From the NCBI GenBank assembly GCA_032718475.1, contig JAUCBJ010001013.1, forward strand, positions 1 to 27,426: a stretch of DNA of 27,426 nt, written 5' to 3'. The notes beneath the pieces are model-generated. The model saw only the letters and a program-made list of their open reading frames with translations, made no database searches and was not told the origin of the DNA. This stretch comes from Nemertoderma westbladi (Eukaryota > Xenacoelomorpha > Nemertodermatida > Nemertodermatidae). The position numbers and the translations under genes were made by a program. Shown in pieces: positions 1 to 7,988 of this stretch; the first letter of the stretch is position 1; each line of letters opens with the position of its first letter.

Positions 1-81
1 CTGCCGCTGCCTCTGCCGCTTTTGCCTCTGCCGCTGCCTCTGCCGCTTTTGCCTTGGCCGCTACCTCTGCCGCCTTTGCCT
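1..81 (-). repeat. 27-bp in-frame coding repeat (Ala/Glu/Lys 9-mer)
   Basis: Positions 1-27 and 28-54 are identical and 55-81 is a variant, giving three copies of a 27-bp unit that keeps the minus-strand frame and encodes a nine-residue Ala/Glu/Lys repeat. A looser Ala/Lys/Glu-rich stretch continues to about 135. The array is cut by the window edge, so the copy number is unknown. Confidence 0.75.
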
Positions 82-1306
82 TGGCTGCTGCCGCCTTTCT
101 TTCTGCTTCTGCAGCTACCACTGCTGCTTTCTTTCTGTCTTCTATACGTTTTTTCTTTACTTGTTCTTCTTGAACTCGTGTGATGCGGAGTTGTTCATCG
201 AATTTAGCCTGATTCGCAGCCCTCATTTCCACATCGATGGCATCCAACACAAGCTTGGTTCCTTCACTATTAGGGCTAAGTCCCTCTAACCTTCTCCTCA
301 ACTCGTCATCACCTAAAAAACGTTGATAGTCTGACAGATAGATGTCAATGGCATCCCTCTTATGCGGTTTCTCTGCCGTCGCTTCACTTTCCACTTGGGA
401 AGAAATAGCGTCCGTTGATTCTCCATGGGTTGAGCGCTCCTCCAATTGAGCTTTCCACTGAGCTGCTCCTTGAACCTGGTGACTCACCCTTTGAAACCAA
501 GTCTTTACGGCAACTTGCAACGACGTGTCTTGTTTTCTTTTAGAAGCCTCCTCAAAGGCGGATAAGATTAGCCTAATCCGCAAAACTCTTTCTCTAACTT
601 GATAAAGCAGCGATCCCTGCTCTTGAGGTCCTTGAGGTTGTTGAAACAGTTGTCTCTCTACTCGCTCCATAGAGCTGAAGAATCCCTGGGCGTATCCGGC
701 TGCGGACCTCTTCCATACAGCTGGATCGATGGTTTCCTTGGCTACTCCCATCCGGTGTATGTCTTCCCAGGCAGCTTCTGATAAATCAAACGGGAGTCCG
801 GGTCCGGGGAAGTTCCATTGCGACTCGACAATAGACTTCAGTTCTTCACTCGTGTATCCCGCGTAGCTATCTCTAGTTGACCGTTGACTTCTCGCCCAAT
901 CGATCTGGTGTTCTTCCACCGCGATCAATAACCCAGCGAGCACGGCTGCAGGAAGGATGAGAAGGGGATCCGTATAAACCGCATCCATCATCTCTGCTCC
1001 GCGCTCGGGTGTCAGCTCTACAGTATCCTCACTACTGGAGCTGCTGGGCCGCTGAGGAATAAGTTCTTGACTAGCGGGTTGTTGCTGTTCCGCTGCCTTT
1101 TGGTCCCGCTTGACCTGAGCTCGAGTGCCTATGATAGACCTACGATGTTGGACCAGCCTAGGTTCTGTTATTACTACTGGAGGGATGACCTTCCTCACAG
1201 TGGGAGGTGAACTGGATTTACGACCAGACAGTTGTACGTCTCTATCTGAGTCGCAGATAGTTACATCTAATAAACTGTCTGACAGGTTCTGCTTAGTATC
1301 AGACAT
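1..1306 (-). CDS. Unrecognised long intronless ORF, C-terminus beyond the left edge (gag/ORF1-like in style)
   Basis: Reading the minus strand from ATG at 1306-1304 gives 435 uninterrupted codons to the window edge; an in-frame TAA at 1342-1340 limits the start, and this is the first ATG after it. Residues 1-105 are polar and Ser/Gln-rich. Residues 114-130 are strongly hydrophobic (LLILPAAVLAGLLIAV). Residues 131-345 are mixed, with Trp residues and predicted helical character (e.g. SLLYQVRERVLRIRLILSAF). From about 355 onward the chain is very rich in Ala, Lys and Glu and ends in repeated AEAKAAEAAA-like blocks, so a long charged helix or coiled coil is expected. I recognise no protease, polymerase, integrase, zinc knuckle or enzymatic motif. 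A gag or ORF1 of a retroelement continuing leftward would fit its intronless, repeat-embedded setting, but that is inference. A host single-exon gene is the alternative. Confidence that it is a real ORF is high; confidence in function is very low. Confidence 0.7.
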   Translation of the reverse strand, partial: MSDTKQNLSDSLLDVTICDSDRDVQLSGRKSSSPPTVRKVIPPVVITEPRLVQHRRSIIGTRAQVKRDQKAAEQQQPASQELIPQRPSSSSSEDTVELTPERGAEMMDAVYTDPLLILPAAVLAGLLIAVEEHQIDWARSQRSTRDSYAGYTSEELKSIVESQWNFPGPGLPFDLSEAAWEDIHRMGVAKETIDPAVWKRSAAGYAQGFFSSMERVERQLFQQPQGPQEQGSLLYQVRERVLRIRLILSAFEEASKRKQDTSLQVAVKTWFQRVSHQVQGAAQWKAQLEERSTHGESTDAISSQVESEATAEKPHKRDAIDIYLSDYQRFLGDDELRRRLEGLSPNSEGTKLVLDAIDVEMRAANQAKFDEQLRITRVQEEQVKKKRIEDRKKAAVVAAEAERKAAAAKAKAAEVAAKAKAAEAAAEAKAAEAAA

Positions 1307-1389
1307 GACTATGTATACCGTTGAATGTCTACTGCTGTATTACAGTCTGAGTAAGTCTAGTAACTCAGTATTAACTGCTAGCCTAGTAA

Positions 1390-1700
1390 TTAATTACCGG
1401 TACTGCTACTCAGTGTAGCGTGATATATATATAATATATTAGAATACCGGTATACTTATAGTATATATAACTATATAAGTATTATTACAGACTAGGTTTA
1501 TCACAGAATACCGGTATAATTTTAGCACAAATATATATAAATATATAATAGGCCTATCGGAATACCGGTATACAGCTTACAGTTTGTAGTATATATAATT
1601 CTGGAATAGAATTAATTACAAGTACCGGTATAATTTCAGCCTAGATTTATAGAAATAAGATAATAGGCCTATCGTAAATACCGGTATATCAATTATTTTA
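1390..1700. repeat. Degenerate tandem repeat with periodic TACCGGTA palindromes
   Basis: The 8-bp palindrome TACCGGTA begins at 1395, 1445, 1509, 1563, 1623 and 1679. The flanks alternate: copies at 1445, 1563 and 1679 continue as TATAC or TATATC, while those at 1509 and 1623 continue as TATAATTT and are followed by AATAGGCCTATCG. This gives a roughly 116-bp unit made of two halves of about 57 bp. It lies directly upstream of the minus-strand ORF, so it could be its 5' regulatory or terminal-repeat region; that role is inference. Confidence 0.65.
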
Positions 1701-3376
1701 GAATAATTGAATTTCTGAACTTTAGGGTTACTTGGTTACTTTAACTTACTTTATTACCGTTATTTAAGCAGTAATCCAACTGATATTGAGACCTAATGGT
1801 TTTATGGTATGCCTACTATTTATAAATCGTTAGATTTGATTTATAATGTATTTATACCCGTTTTAATGGGTTTAGTCAATGTTTGAAATAAATGTTATTA
1901 TTTCTGGGGTAATCACTACACAAAGCGGTGCGCTTTTAGTGAAGTGTTACGTATAGGACACTAAAACAAATAATTCTAATTTACCTAAGTTACTTAATAC
2001 TACAAATTACGTACAATTCGGGTGAGATTACAATCTCTAAATAAACACAAAAATTTACAAAAACACAAAATACGAATTTTTAGGGTAATTTTACAAGAAG
2101 TCTACTAACCAGCCTAACAAAGGGTTAGAAATCTGGTTATTACAACGGACAGGGTACTACGGTATTTGAAATAATAAGTAGTAGTAAATACACTGCGTTG
2201 TCTAGATAGGAAAATACCACCGCCTGACGACCTATAGCCGTATCGCTATAGGTTCTACGTTATGTATCACGGAGTGTTCCTACCTAGAAGTTAATAGAGC
2301 TAATCGAATGTGCCTATCAACCACTTTACAACACAAATATAATGTCTACAATAATTACTTCGGAAAGTACTGTACACTAAACCCTAAATTAGGTACGAGT
2401 ACTTATATAACAGATAATCAGTAGTTAAATATACTTGAACAGCTAAAAGAACCACGGCATCTGCTGGAGTGACCGATGCACAAAATCACCAGTCTTTACC
2501 TACGCCGAGCAGCCCGTGTAGTACCGGGGTTAATTTAACTATAACGGTATGTATAACAAACACAATTACTGTAGGAACAAACTTGGGGAATGAATGTTGC
2601 GAATAATCGCATAAACTCTGAATAATAAATATTACGCTACGCGTACAAACTACCATAGCCTCTTTTAAGAATTTTTTACTGGGCGGCACAGTCACTCGCC
2701 ATGGCAAATTGTATGAGTGGGGGGGGGGGGGGTGAATTTGATACACATTTTTAATGTGTGTGAACGAAAAACTATTAAGCATACTGTAATATATTGTTTA
2801 TTGACAATAATGGATATAATTTCTATAAGAAGCAACAACTAATTTTACAAAACTTAATTAAATCATTAATTATTTTACATAAATATTAAATTATAATAGA
2901 AAATGTGGCACCTATACCGGAAATTCAGAGGTGGTTAAAACAGGTTTGAGAACAAAATTAATAATTATACAATTATTTCCGAATATTTTTAACAATAAGG
3001 CCAGCTAGAAAGAAAATAATAACATTAGATTACATTACACTAAAAATTAAATGAAACCAATAATAATTCAATTTATTGCATCATAAAATATAGCCATTTA
3101 TATTTCAATATAATAGATGTAACATTAAATATACATTAATTCAATTACATGTACATACTGTATTACATTTACAATTTATATTTAATAGGTGAGAAAATGC
3201 CATACACAGCCCAATCAAAAATTAATTAATTATCTATAAGGTAAGAAATAAAATTTAATAATTATATACTATTTGAAAAAACTGCTTTCTCTCTAAAAGT
3301 TTTACAAATTTATTAGTGAAATAAAGGAACTTGTTTTCATTAAATTGCAAAATTATTGAAAATAAGTGTCTGATAC
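1701..3376. other. AT-rich non-coding DNA, no gene recognised
   Basis: No convincing exon, RNA gene or full mobile element is seen. The short ORFs here have random-looking composition. Around 1905-1970 there is a patch with short inverted repeats. The motif CTGGGCGGCAC near 2678 recurs near 5618. From 2780 to 3340 the DNA is very AT-rich. If the ORF at 1-1306 belongs to a retroelement, its 5' untranslated region or LTR would lie in the first part of this stretch, but I found no convincing LTR ends or primer-binding site. Confidence 0.5.
2719..2732 (+). repeat. G14 homopolymer
   Basis: Fourteen consecutive G residues lie in otherwise AT-rich DNA. Such a tract can fold into a G-quadruplex and is prone to length errors in sequencing, so the exact length may not be reliable. 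Confidence 0.9.
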
Positions 3377-3806
3377 CATTTGAAGGAAAGGAGCAGATTA
3401 CAGAGGCTGCCGGCTTTTCTAACCAAAACAATAAACGATATTTCGATAACGGAACAAGCTATGAACAAACAGACTTCAGATTTGGAATTCTGATGAAATG
3501 TTGCTCTAGATGAAATGAAAAAAAAATCGGTATTAAGGATCGGGAGATTAAAATCGGTAGTAAGGTTATTAATGTGTAGAAAATAGGAGGTACCTGTAGT
3601 ATGCACCAAATTTATTTGAGCCGGAAATTGTAATATTATAAAGCCAGATAGGGGGTAGATGCAATAAAAATTCATCCCTCTCCAGGGGAAATTCGACGCA
3701 AATAACAGCTGATTACTCTCAAAAATAAAACTGTAAACTGTTTTGTTTAGTTTATTGTTTTGGTTAAAATAACATGCCACTGTAACCTGCTCCTTTCCCT
3801 AAATTG
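3377..3806. repeat. Foldback pair of a dispersed AT-rich repeat
   Basis: Positions 3377-3437 read as the reverse complement of 3750-3806 with roughly 80% match. The shared blocks are GGAAAGGAGCAG, TTACAG and AACCAAAACAATAAAC in left-arm orientation. The arms enclose about 310 bp with no gene. The same module recurs, usually shorter, at about 4120-4158, 12727-12775 and 15343-15381. A fragment of the region just upstream of the right arm (GCAAATAACAG, then AATAAAACTGTAA) recurs near 13877-13905. I saw no clear target-site duplication, so the element class (MITE, SINE tail or foldback) is unresolved. Confidence 0.6.
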
Positions 3807-3961
3807 ATAATTTAACTGAGGCGGGATATTATTTCGCCAAGATGGGATTTGCGTCCACTTCCCCTGTCTATATAAAGCTGTAAAAGTGCTAGATTATAAG
3901 ACTTGAATTTAATCTTAATAATAATTATTTCTTTAATAAATAATTAAATTATTGTCGGCCA

Positions 3962-4254
3962 AAATATACTCGCCCATGTGAAGAATTCCAGGATTTCACT
4001 TTTCGGTCGACTTTTTATTGGAATTTTATATATGAAGATTTTTTATTTTTTTTAATTTATCTTTATTAAGTGTTTTATAGCGCTAATTTCTGTCTTATAA
4101 GCTGTACATAAACTAATTCGTTTATTGTTTTGGTTAGATTCAACCCGTCTGTAACCTGTGTTTTTTTGTGAAAACCTGATATTCTTCACATGGGGGTAAC
4201 TGCAAAGAGAAATATAACGGCAGAAAGTATTCTTCACATGGGCCTAAATATACT
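3962..4254. mobile_element. 275-bp MITE with 15-bp terminal inverted repeats and 9-bp target-site duplication
   Basis: GCCCATGTGAAGAAT at 3972-3986 is matched by its exact reverse complement at 4229-4243. Directly outside them lies a 9-bp direct repeat, AAATATACT, at 3962-3970 and 4246-4254. This is the structure of a non-autonomous DNA transposon. A third copy of the terminal motif (14 nt) sits internally at 4181-4194, so the right end may be duplicated. Nine-bp duplications are typical of Mutator-like elements, while hAT elements give eight, so a Mutator-like MITE is the best guess. No transposase is encoded. The dispersed repeat module described for 3377-3806 is nested inside at about 4120-4158. 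Confidence 0.7.
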
Positions 4255-4430
4255 TATTAAAAATAATATAATTAAATTTATAAGAAAAATAATATCAGTA
4301 TCATAAATAAATAAATAAATATACAGTATCATAAAAATCATTATTAAAACTTAATAAATTATTATTAATAAAATAATAATAGTATTATTATAATTATATC
4401 AAATTATTAATAAATGTACATAGACGAACC
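4255..4430. repeat. ATT/AAT-rich low-complexity DNA
   Basis: The stretch is almost entirely A and T, with runs of AATA, ATTATT and a short (AAAT)n tract. No gene is present. Confidence 0.7.
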
Positions 4431-4647
4431 CCAATTAAGTAGTTAAACACTTAATTTTCAAAACCAATTTATTACATAATAAAGCAATGATGCAATGTAA
4501 GCCCTGCCGTCTCGGGGTAGTTTATAATGACTTATAAACTTCTAAATCTCTCCTGAATACTAATAGTAACATATACTGAAAACTGACTACTCTTAACAGG
4601 GGTAGGGCGTTAAAGGTGCCAGACACGTTCGTGGGGACTTCGCGCAG

Positions 4648-4701
4648 CACGTAGTCGGCAAGCCTTGGCATACGGTTCATATAGAGCAAATGGGGCATGT
4701 C
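4648..4701 (-). repeat. 54-bp repeat core, minus-strand copy
   Basis: Reverse-complemented, this matches 5176-5229 at 51 of 54 positions, yet the flanks on both sides are unrelated. In one frame both copies translate to a peptide containing DMPHL, YMNRM and RLADYV. Two of the three differences are non-synonymous in that frame, so coding selection is not supported. It is probably a fragment of a dispersed repeat. Confidence 0.7.
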
Positions 4702-5089
4702 TAGTTTGGACCCCATATCCCATGCTATAAATGTATTCATTCGATATACAATCATATGTTAATCCGCTAGGTGGTGTCAAATTGTTATTCTGCAATTTCG
4801 TACTTACCAGTGCAGCACTGTACAGCAGTACCGTACCGGTAGGCCTATGTCATTACTTCTGAGTCTCTAGCGGATCCCCAATTAAATGTCTTAACTTTTC
4901 AATTTCGTAAAAGATAGACTTCATGATTCTCTACAGGCCACCAAAATTTCAGCTCAGGAAAATGAGGCCTTCCCGAGAAATTTAACATTTTCTAAAAACC
5001 ACATAATCTGTCGTAGCTGACGTCAGACTGCATGATTTTTCACCAAACTTTACAAACTTTCTAAACTTTCTCTCTACTACTTACCTACT
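4702..5089. other. Non-coding spacer between inverted repeat copies
   Basis: No gene seen. The motif GTACCGTACCGGTAGGCCTATG near 4827-4850 shares the ACCGGT and AGGCCT words of the 1.39-1.70 kb and 6.35-6.44 kb regions, suggesting related repeat debris. Confidence 0.4.
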
Positions 5090-5178
5090 AAGTTTGGTTC
5101 AATTCCGAACGAGCGATGCCGAGAAATTCGCGTTCAAACATTTACCAGACAGACAGACGGACAGACAGACAGACGGAC
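5090..5178 (+). repeat. SINE-like tail ending in a CAGA/CGGA microsatellite
   Basis: The segment runs from AGTTTGGTTCAATTCCGAAC through GAAATTCGCGTTCAAACA into a CAGACAGACAGACGGA-type microsatellite (about 5147-5178). From memory, tails of the form 'TTTGGTT...GTTCAAACA..(CAGA)n' are common 3' ends of invertebrate SINE or LINE copies. No 5' head with Pol III boxes was recognised, so the call is tentative. Confidence 0.45.
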
Positions 5179-5229
5179 ATGCCCCATTTGCCCTATATGA
5201 ACCGTATGCAAAGGCTCGCCGACTACGTG
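5176..5229 (+). repeat. 54-bp repeat core, plus-strand copy
   Basis: This copy faces 4648-4701 with 51 of 54 matches. It follows directly after the CAGA/CGGA microsatellite and is followed by CCCCACAG/GTAAGTATG, which looks like a splice donor. The open frame ahead of it is mostly microsatellite, so I do not call an exon. Confidence 0.7.
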
Positions 5230-5659
5230 TCTCGCCCCACAGGTAAGTATGGTAGCAAGCAGCCTTGGAAGTTGGAACTATCCAATATCCATCTGAGGCA
5301 CCAATTAACTGCAGTAAGCCTATCAGGAATCTATAGACATCTACACAATGATTGGACCAAAGGCGCGACCTTTACTAACATTAGTAAAGGTCGCATTGGG
5401 TTGGACACTGACTCATCCCTCCACTACTACTACTACTACTGTACTATGGCTATCACCCATTGAAGTCTCTGTGCTGTCAATCACTTATTCCTTTAGAAGT
5501 TTATTTAGGTACTTTACTGGGATTGATACATATTCGATTGGTCGCTGGCTGAGGCTAGTCCAGATTTAATATATTAGGAAGGCACTCTGGCTGTGACTGG
5601 GCGGCAAATTGATTCAACTGGGCGGCACTTGTGCCGCCTAGTGGCAAAGTTAAACGAGG
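5230..5659. other. Non-coding stretch with two strong hairpins and a CTA microsatellite
   Basis: It contains a perfect 14-bp inverted repeat at 5365-5394, a short (CTA)n tract at about 5422-5440, and the palindromic GGCGGCACTTGTGCCGCC at 5621-5638. The open frames through it show no recognisable protein signature. Confidence 0.5.
5365..5394. repeat. Perfect 14-bp inverted repeat (hairpin)
   Basis: Positions 5365-5378 and 5381-5394 are exact reverse complements separated by 2 nt (arm GCGACCTTTACTAA). An RNA or single strand from either side would form a stable stem. There is no T-run or gene end, so it is not an obvious terminator. Confidence 0.8.
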
Positions 5660-6235
5660 CTATGCAAACTACTCAAACAAAATGCAGACCAAACACTGAC
5701 AGACTACTATCAAGCCTAAACAAACTACGGTATATGCAGACTCCGAAATGATTAGGGAGTATGCGCTCTAACCCAGTAGTGCGACTTATTCTTTAGTTGG
5801 GGGTTTACCTTACAGCGTTCGCTGCCCCTACTGCCTAACCGTACTTAATCGGACAGATGATCTACACACGCGGCAATCCGTTCAGACCTAATAACAGCCA
5901 GACAACTATCCAGCCTACAAATTATCTAAATAAAATTATACGCTACCCGTACAGACTTACACAAACAAAGTACAGACCTAACGATGGCAGACTACTCTCA
6001 AGCCTAAATAAACTACAGGACATGCAGACTCCGAAATGATTAGGGAGTATGCGCTCTAACCCAGTAGTGCGACTTATTCTTTAGTTGGGGGTTTACCTTA
6101 CAGCGTTCGCTGCCCCTACTGCCTAATCGTACTTAATCGGACAGGTGATCTACACACACTGCAACTCGTTCGGACTTAACAGCAATCAGACAACAGCTCA
6201 GCCTACAAATCGTCTGTACAATCTGATCAGGCTTA
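5660..6235. repeat. 288-bp tandem duplication with an identical 105-bp core
   Basis: Two head-to-tail units of 288 bp lie at about 5660-5947 and 5948-6235. Positions 5734-5838 and 6022-6126 are identical over 105 bp, while the flanking parts of the unit are clearly diverged with many substitutions. No ORF or RNA-gene motif accounts for the conserved core. Exact outer limits are approximate. Confidence 0.8.
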
Positions 6236-7827
6236 CACGCCTTCTGTTCAATATTGGCCTACAAACAAATAAAACTTGACAGAAATAAGTAAAAATCTCA
6301 ATAAAAAACCAGGGCTGCAGTCCCTGATTAATTATTAAGGCCTACTGGTATATAATAATCAAAATCGAATAATACTGCTGTAGGTACCGGTCCGGATGAT
6401 CAGGCAGTCAGGCCTACTGGTTACCGGTCGACCGGTACTTTCGACTTTATTGCTTACTGCAATAAAGAAGCCATATCCTTTAATGTTCGCGCTTTCAGAC
6501 CTTTGGCAGTTTAACCCGCCAAATTAAGATGTCTTCTAGATATTAAATCGCTTTTTAGTCTATGACAAGTATTTGATTCACTACACTAGTCGAAACCAAT
6601 CCGTGCGCGACCATTCACCCGCTGGATATTCCCGGGAGATTGGGTTCGACGGTTTAATTTTATTGCTATGTAAGCCTAATGTATTATTCGACTGACAGTA
6701 TTATATAATCTCTGACAATATTATTCACCTTCGGGAATGTTAACAGTTCCTTTAGGACGTGGCGCTTTATCTATATAAACAGAGTTATGACTTAAACTAC
6801 TCACAACGATATGGCTTAATTATAATTCACATATATGGCGCATTCTTTAGGAATTGCTTCTTTAACAGACTCGCTCATACGCAATGCTGCACAATACTGC
6901 ACACTAATCTGCCGATCTTCACTGATTTTAGTCACATATAAAAGGAACACAGACTGACTCATGTAGGGTCTATCAAATAACATTAGATTCACTTCAAACC
7001 ACTTTAACATAAGTCACAATCGTTTATCTGTAACCTTTCTCTCTTACCTTCGGTATATCAAGAATATTGGGTTTCGGGGTTATTTCTCGTTATTCCAATA
7101 TAATAATTCATCAACCATATTATGAAGAACTGACAGTATAATAGCAGTATAAAACAACAACTGAACACTGATTGTTATGAGTTTGCAATGTTTCAGCAGT
7201 CAGTATGTATGATCAGTTAGCAGTGATTCCATGAGTTTGATCGGTATGTCAGTTAAAGGATATATGCCCTTTATAATTAAACCTACTAGTGTAAGACTAA
7301 AAACTGAAAACACGGAGGTGCCAAAAGCCGGTTCTTAGGCTCTGGGCAAAAACATAACACTGAACTACTGAGTTTCTGTATATACCTCCAACACAAAGAC
7401 AACAAACGCTCTGATTGGTCAACCTGAACAACGAGAGAACAGAGAAACAAAGAAACGTCGACGTGGCAATATCAGCTGCTAGCCGTCGTCATGGTAGCGA
7501 CACTGTTTTCAAGAGTATCGAGCTTTTACGTCACGGAATTACGGATTATGTCCTCTAAAGTACAAATACAGAAGAAATAGCTCTTATGTCCGCTAAAACA
7601 CCAGTACAGCAAGGACACGGCCTTTTTATGCCTGGTAAACCAACTACAGAGTACTTTACGGGAAAAATAAGGAAAAATAACCGGACAATTCAGTAAAAGC
7701 TTTTACAAATTATGTGTTCGGTGTACCTAGACCACAATCATGTATAGGCGCCTTATAAATTTCCTATTTTATTAATTTATTATAAAGTGTTTACTTTTAA
7801 TAGTAAATATTTACAGAAATATCCTCT
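6236..7827. other. Non-coding DNA, no gene recognised
   Basis: I see no credible exon. Small structures include a 16-nt palindrome TACCGGTCGACCGGTA at 6422-6437, a 9-bp hairpin (CTTTATTGC) at 6445-6467, and two copies of TTATGTCC followed by CTAAA 38 bp apart (7546 and 7584). The stretch has mixed composition compared with the AT-rich DNA around it and may be decayed transposon sequence, but no ends were found. Confidence 0.4.
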
Positions 7828-7947
7828 TATTAATTGCATAAAATAGTAATAATTATTATTATTTTTATGCAATTAATAGTGTATAAGTGTATATAGTGTA
7901 TAGTAATTTTGGTTCAATTCGTATTAATACGATTTGAACCAAAATTA
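7828..7947. repeat. Two adjacent large palindromes
   Basis: Positions 7828-7843 pair perfectly with 7863-7878 (16-bp arms, 19-nt loop). Immediately after, 7904-7947 is a 44-bp palindrome with one mismatched pair (7918/7933) and no loop. Both are AT-rich and non-coding. They sit 27 bp upstream of the target-site duplication of the retrotransposon at 7989. Confidence 0.85.
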
Positions 7948-7973
7948 TTGTGATTGCGACTTTGTGTTTTGTC

Positions 7974-7988
7974 AATTTCATTATTAAC
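7974..7988. repeat. Target-site duplication, left copy
   Basis: AATTTCATTATTAAC here is repeated exactly at 9469-9483, flanking the retrotransposon fragment. Its TAA forms the in-frame stop that ends the upstream reading of the element's protein, as expected if host DNA begins here. Confidence 0.85.

Noticed and set aside
2486-2782. 98-codon minus-strand ORF with a proline run
   Set aside because: The prolines come from the G14 tract; the rest has no recognisable feature.
3340-3780. 146-codon minus-strand ORF
   Set aside because: It spans the foldback repeat and has AT-rich, random-looking composition with no domain; an ORF of this length can arise in such DNA by chance.
5116-5463. Possible exon ending at a GTAAGTATG donor near 5243
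   Set aside because: The reading frame is largely CAGA/CGGA microsatellite and repeat core, with no acceptor or homologous protein evident. The donor-like sequence alone is not enough.
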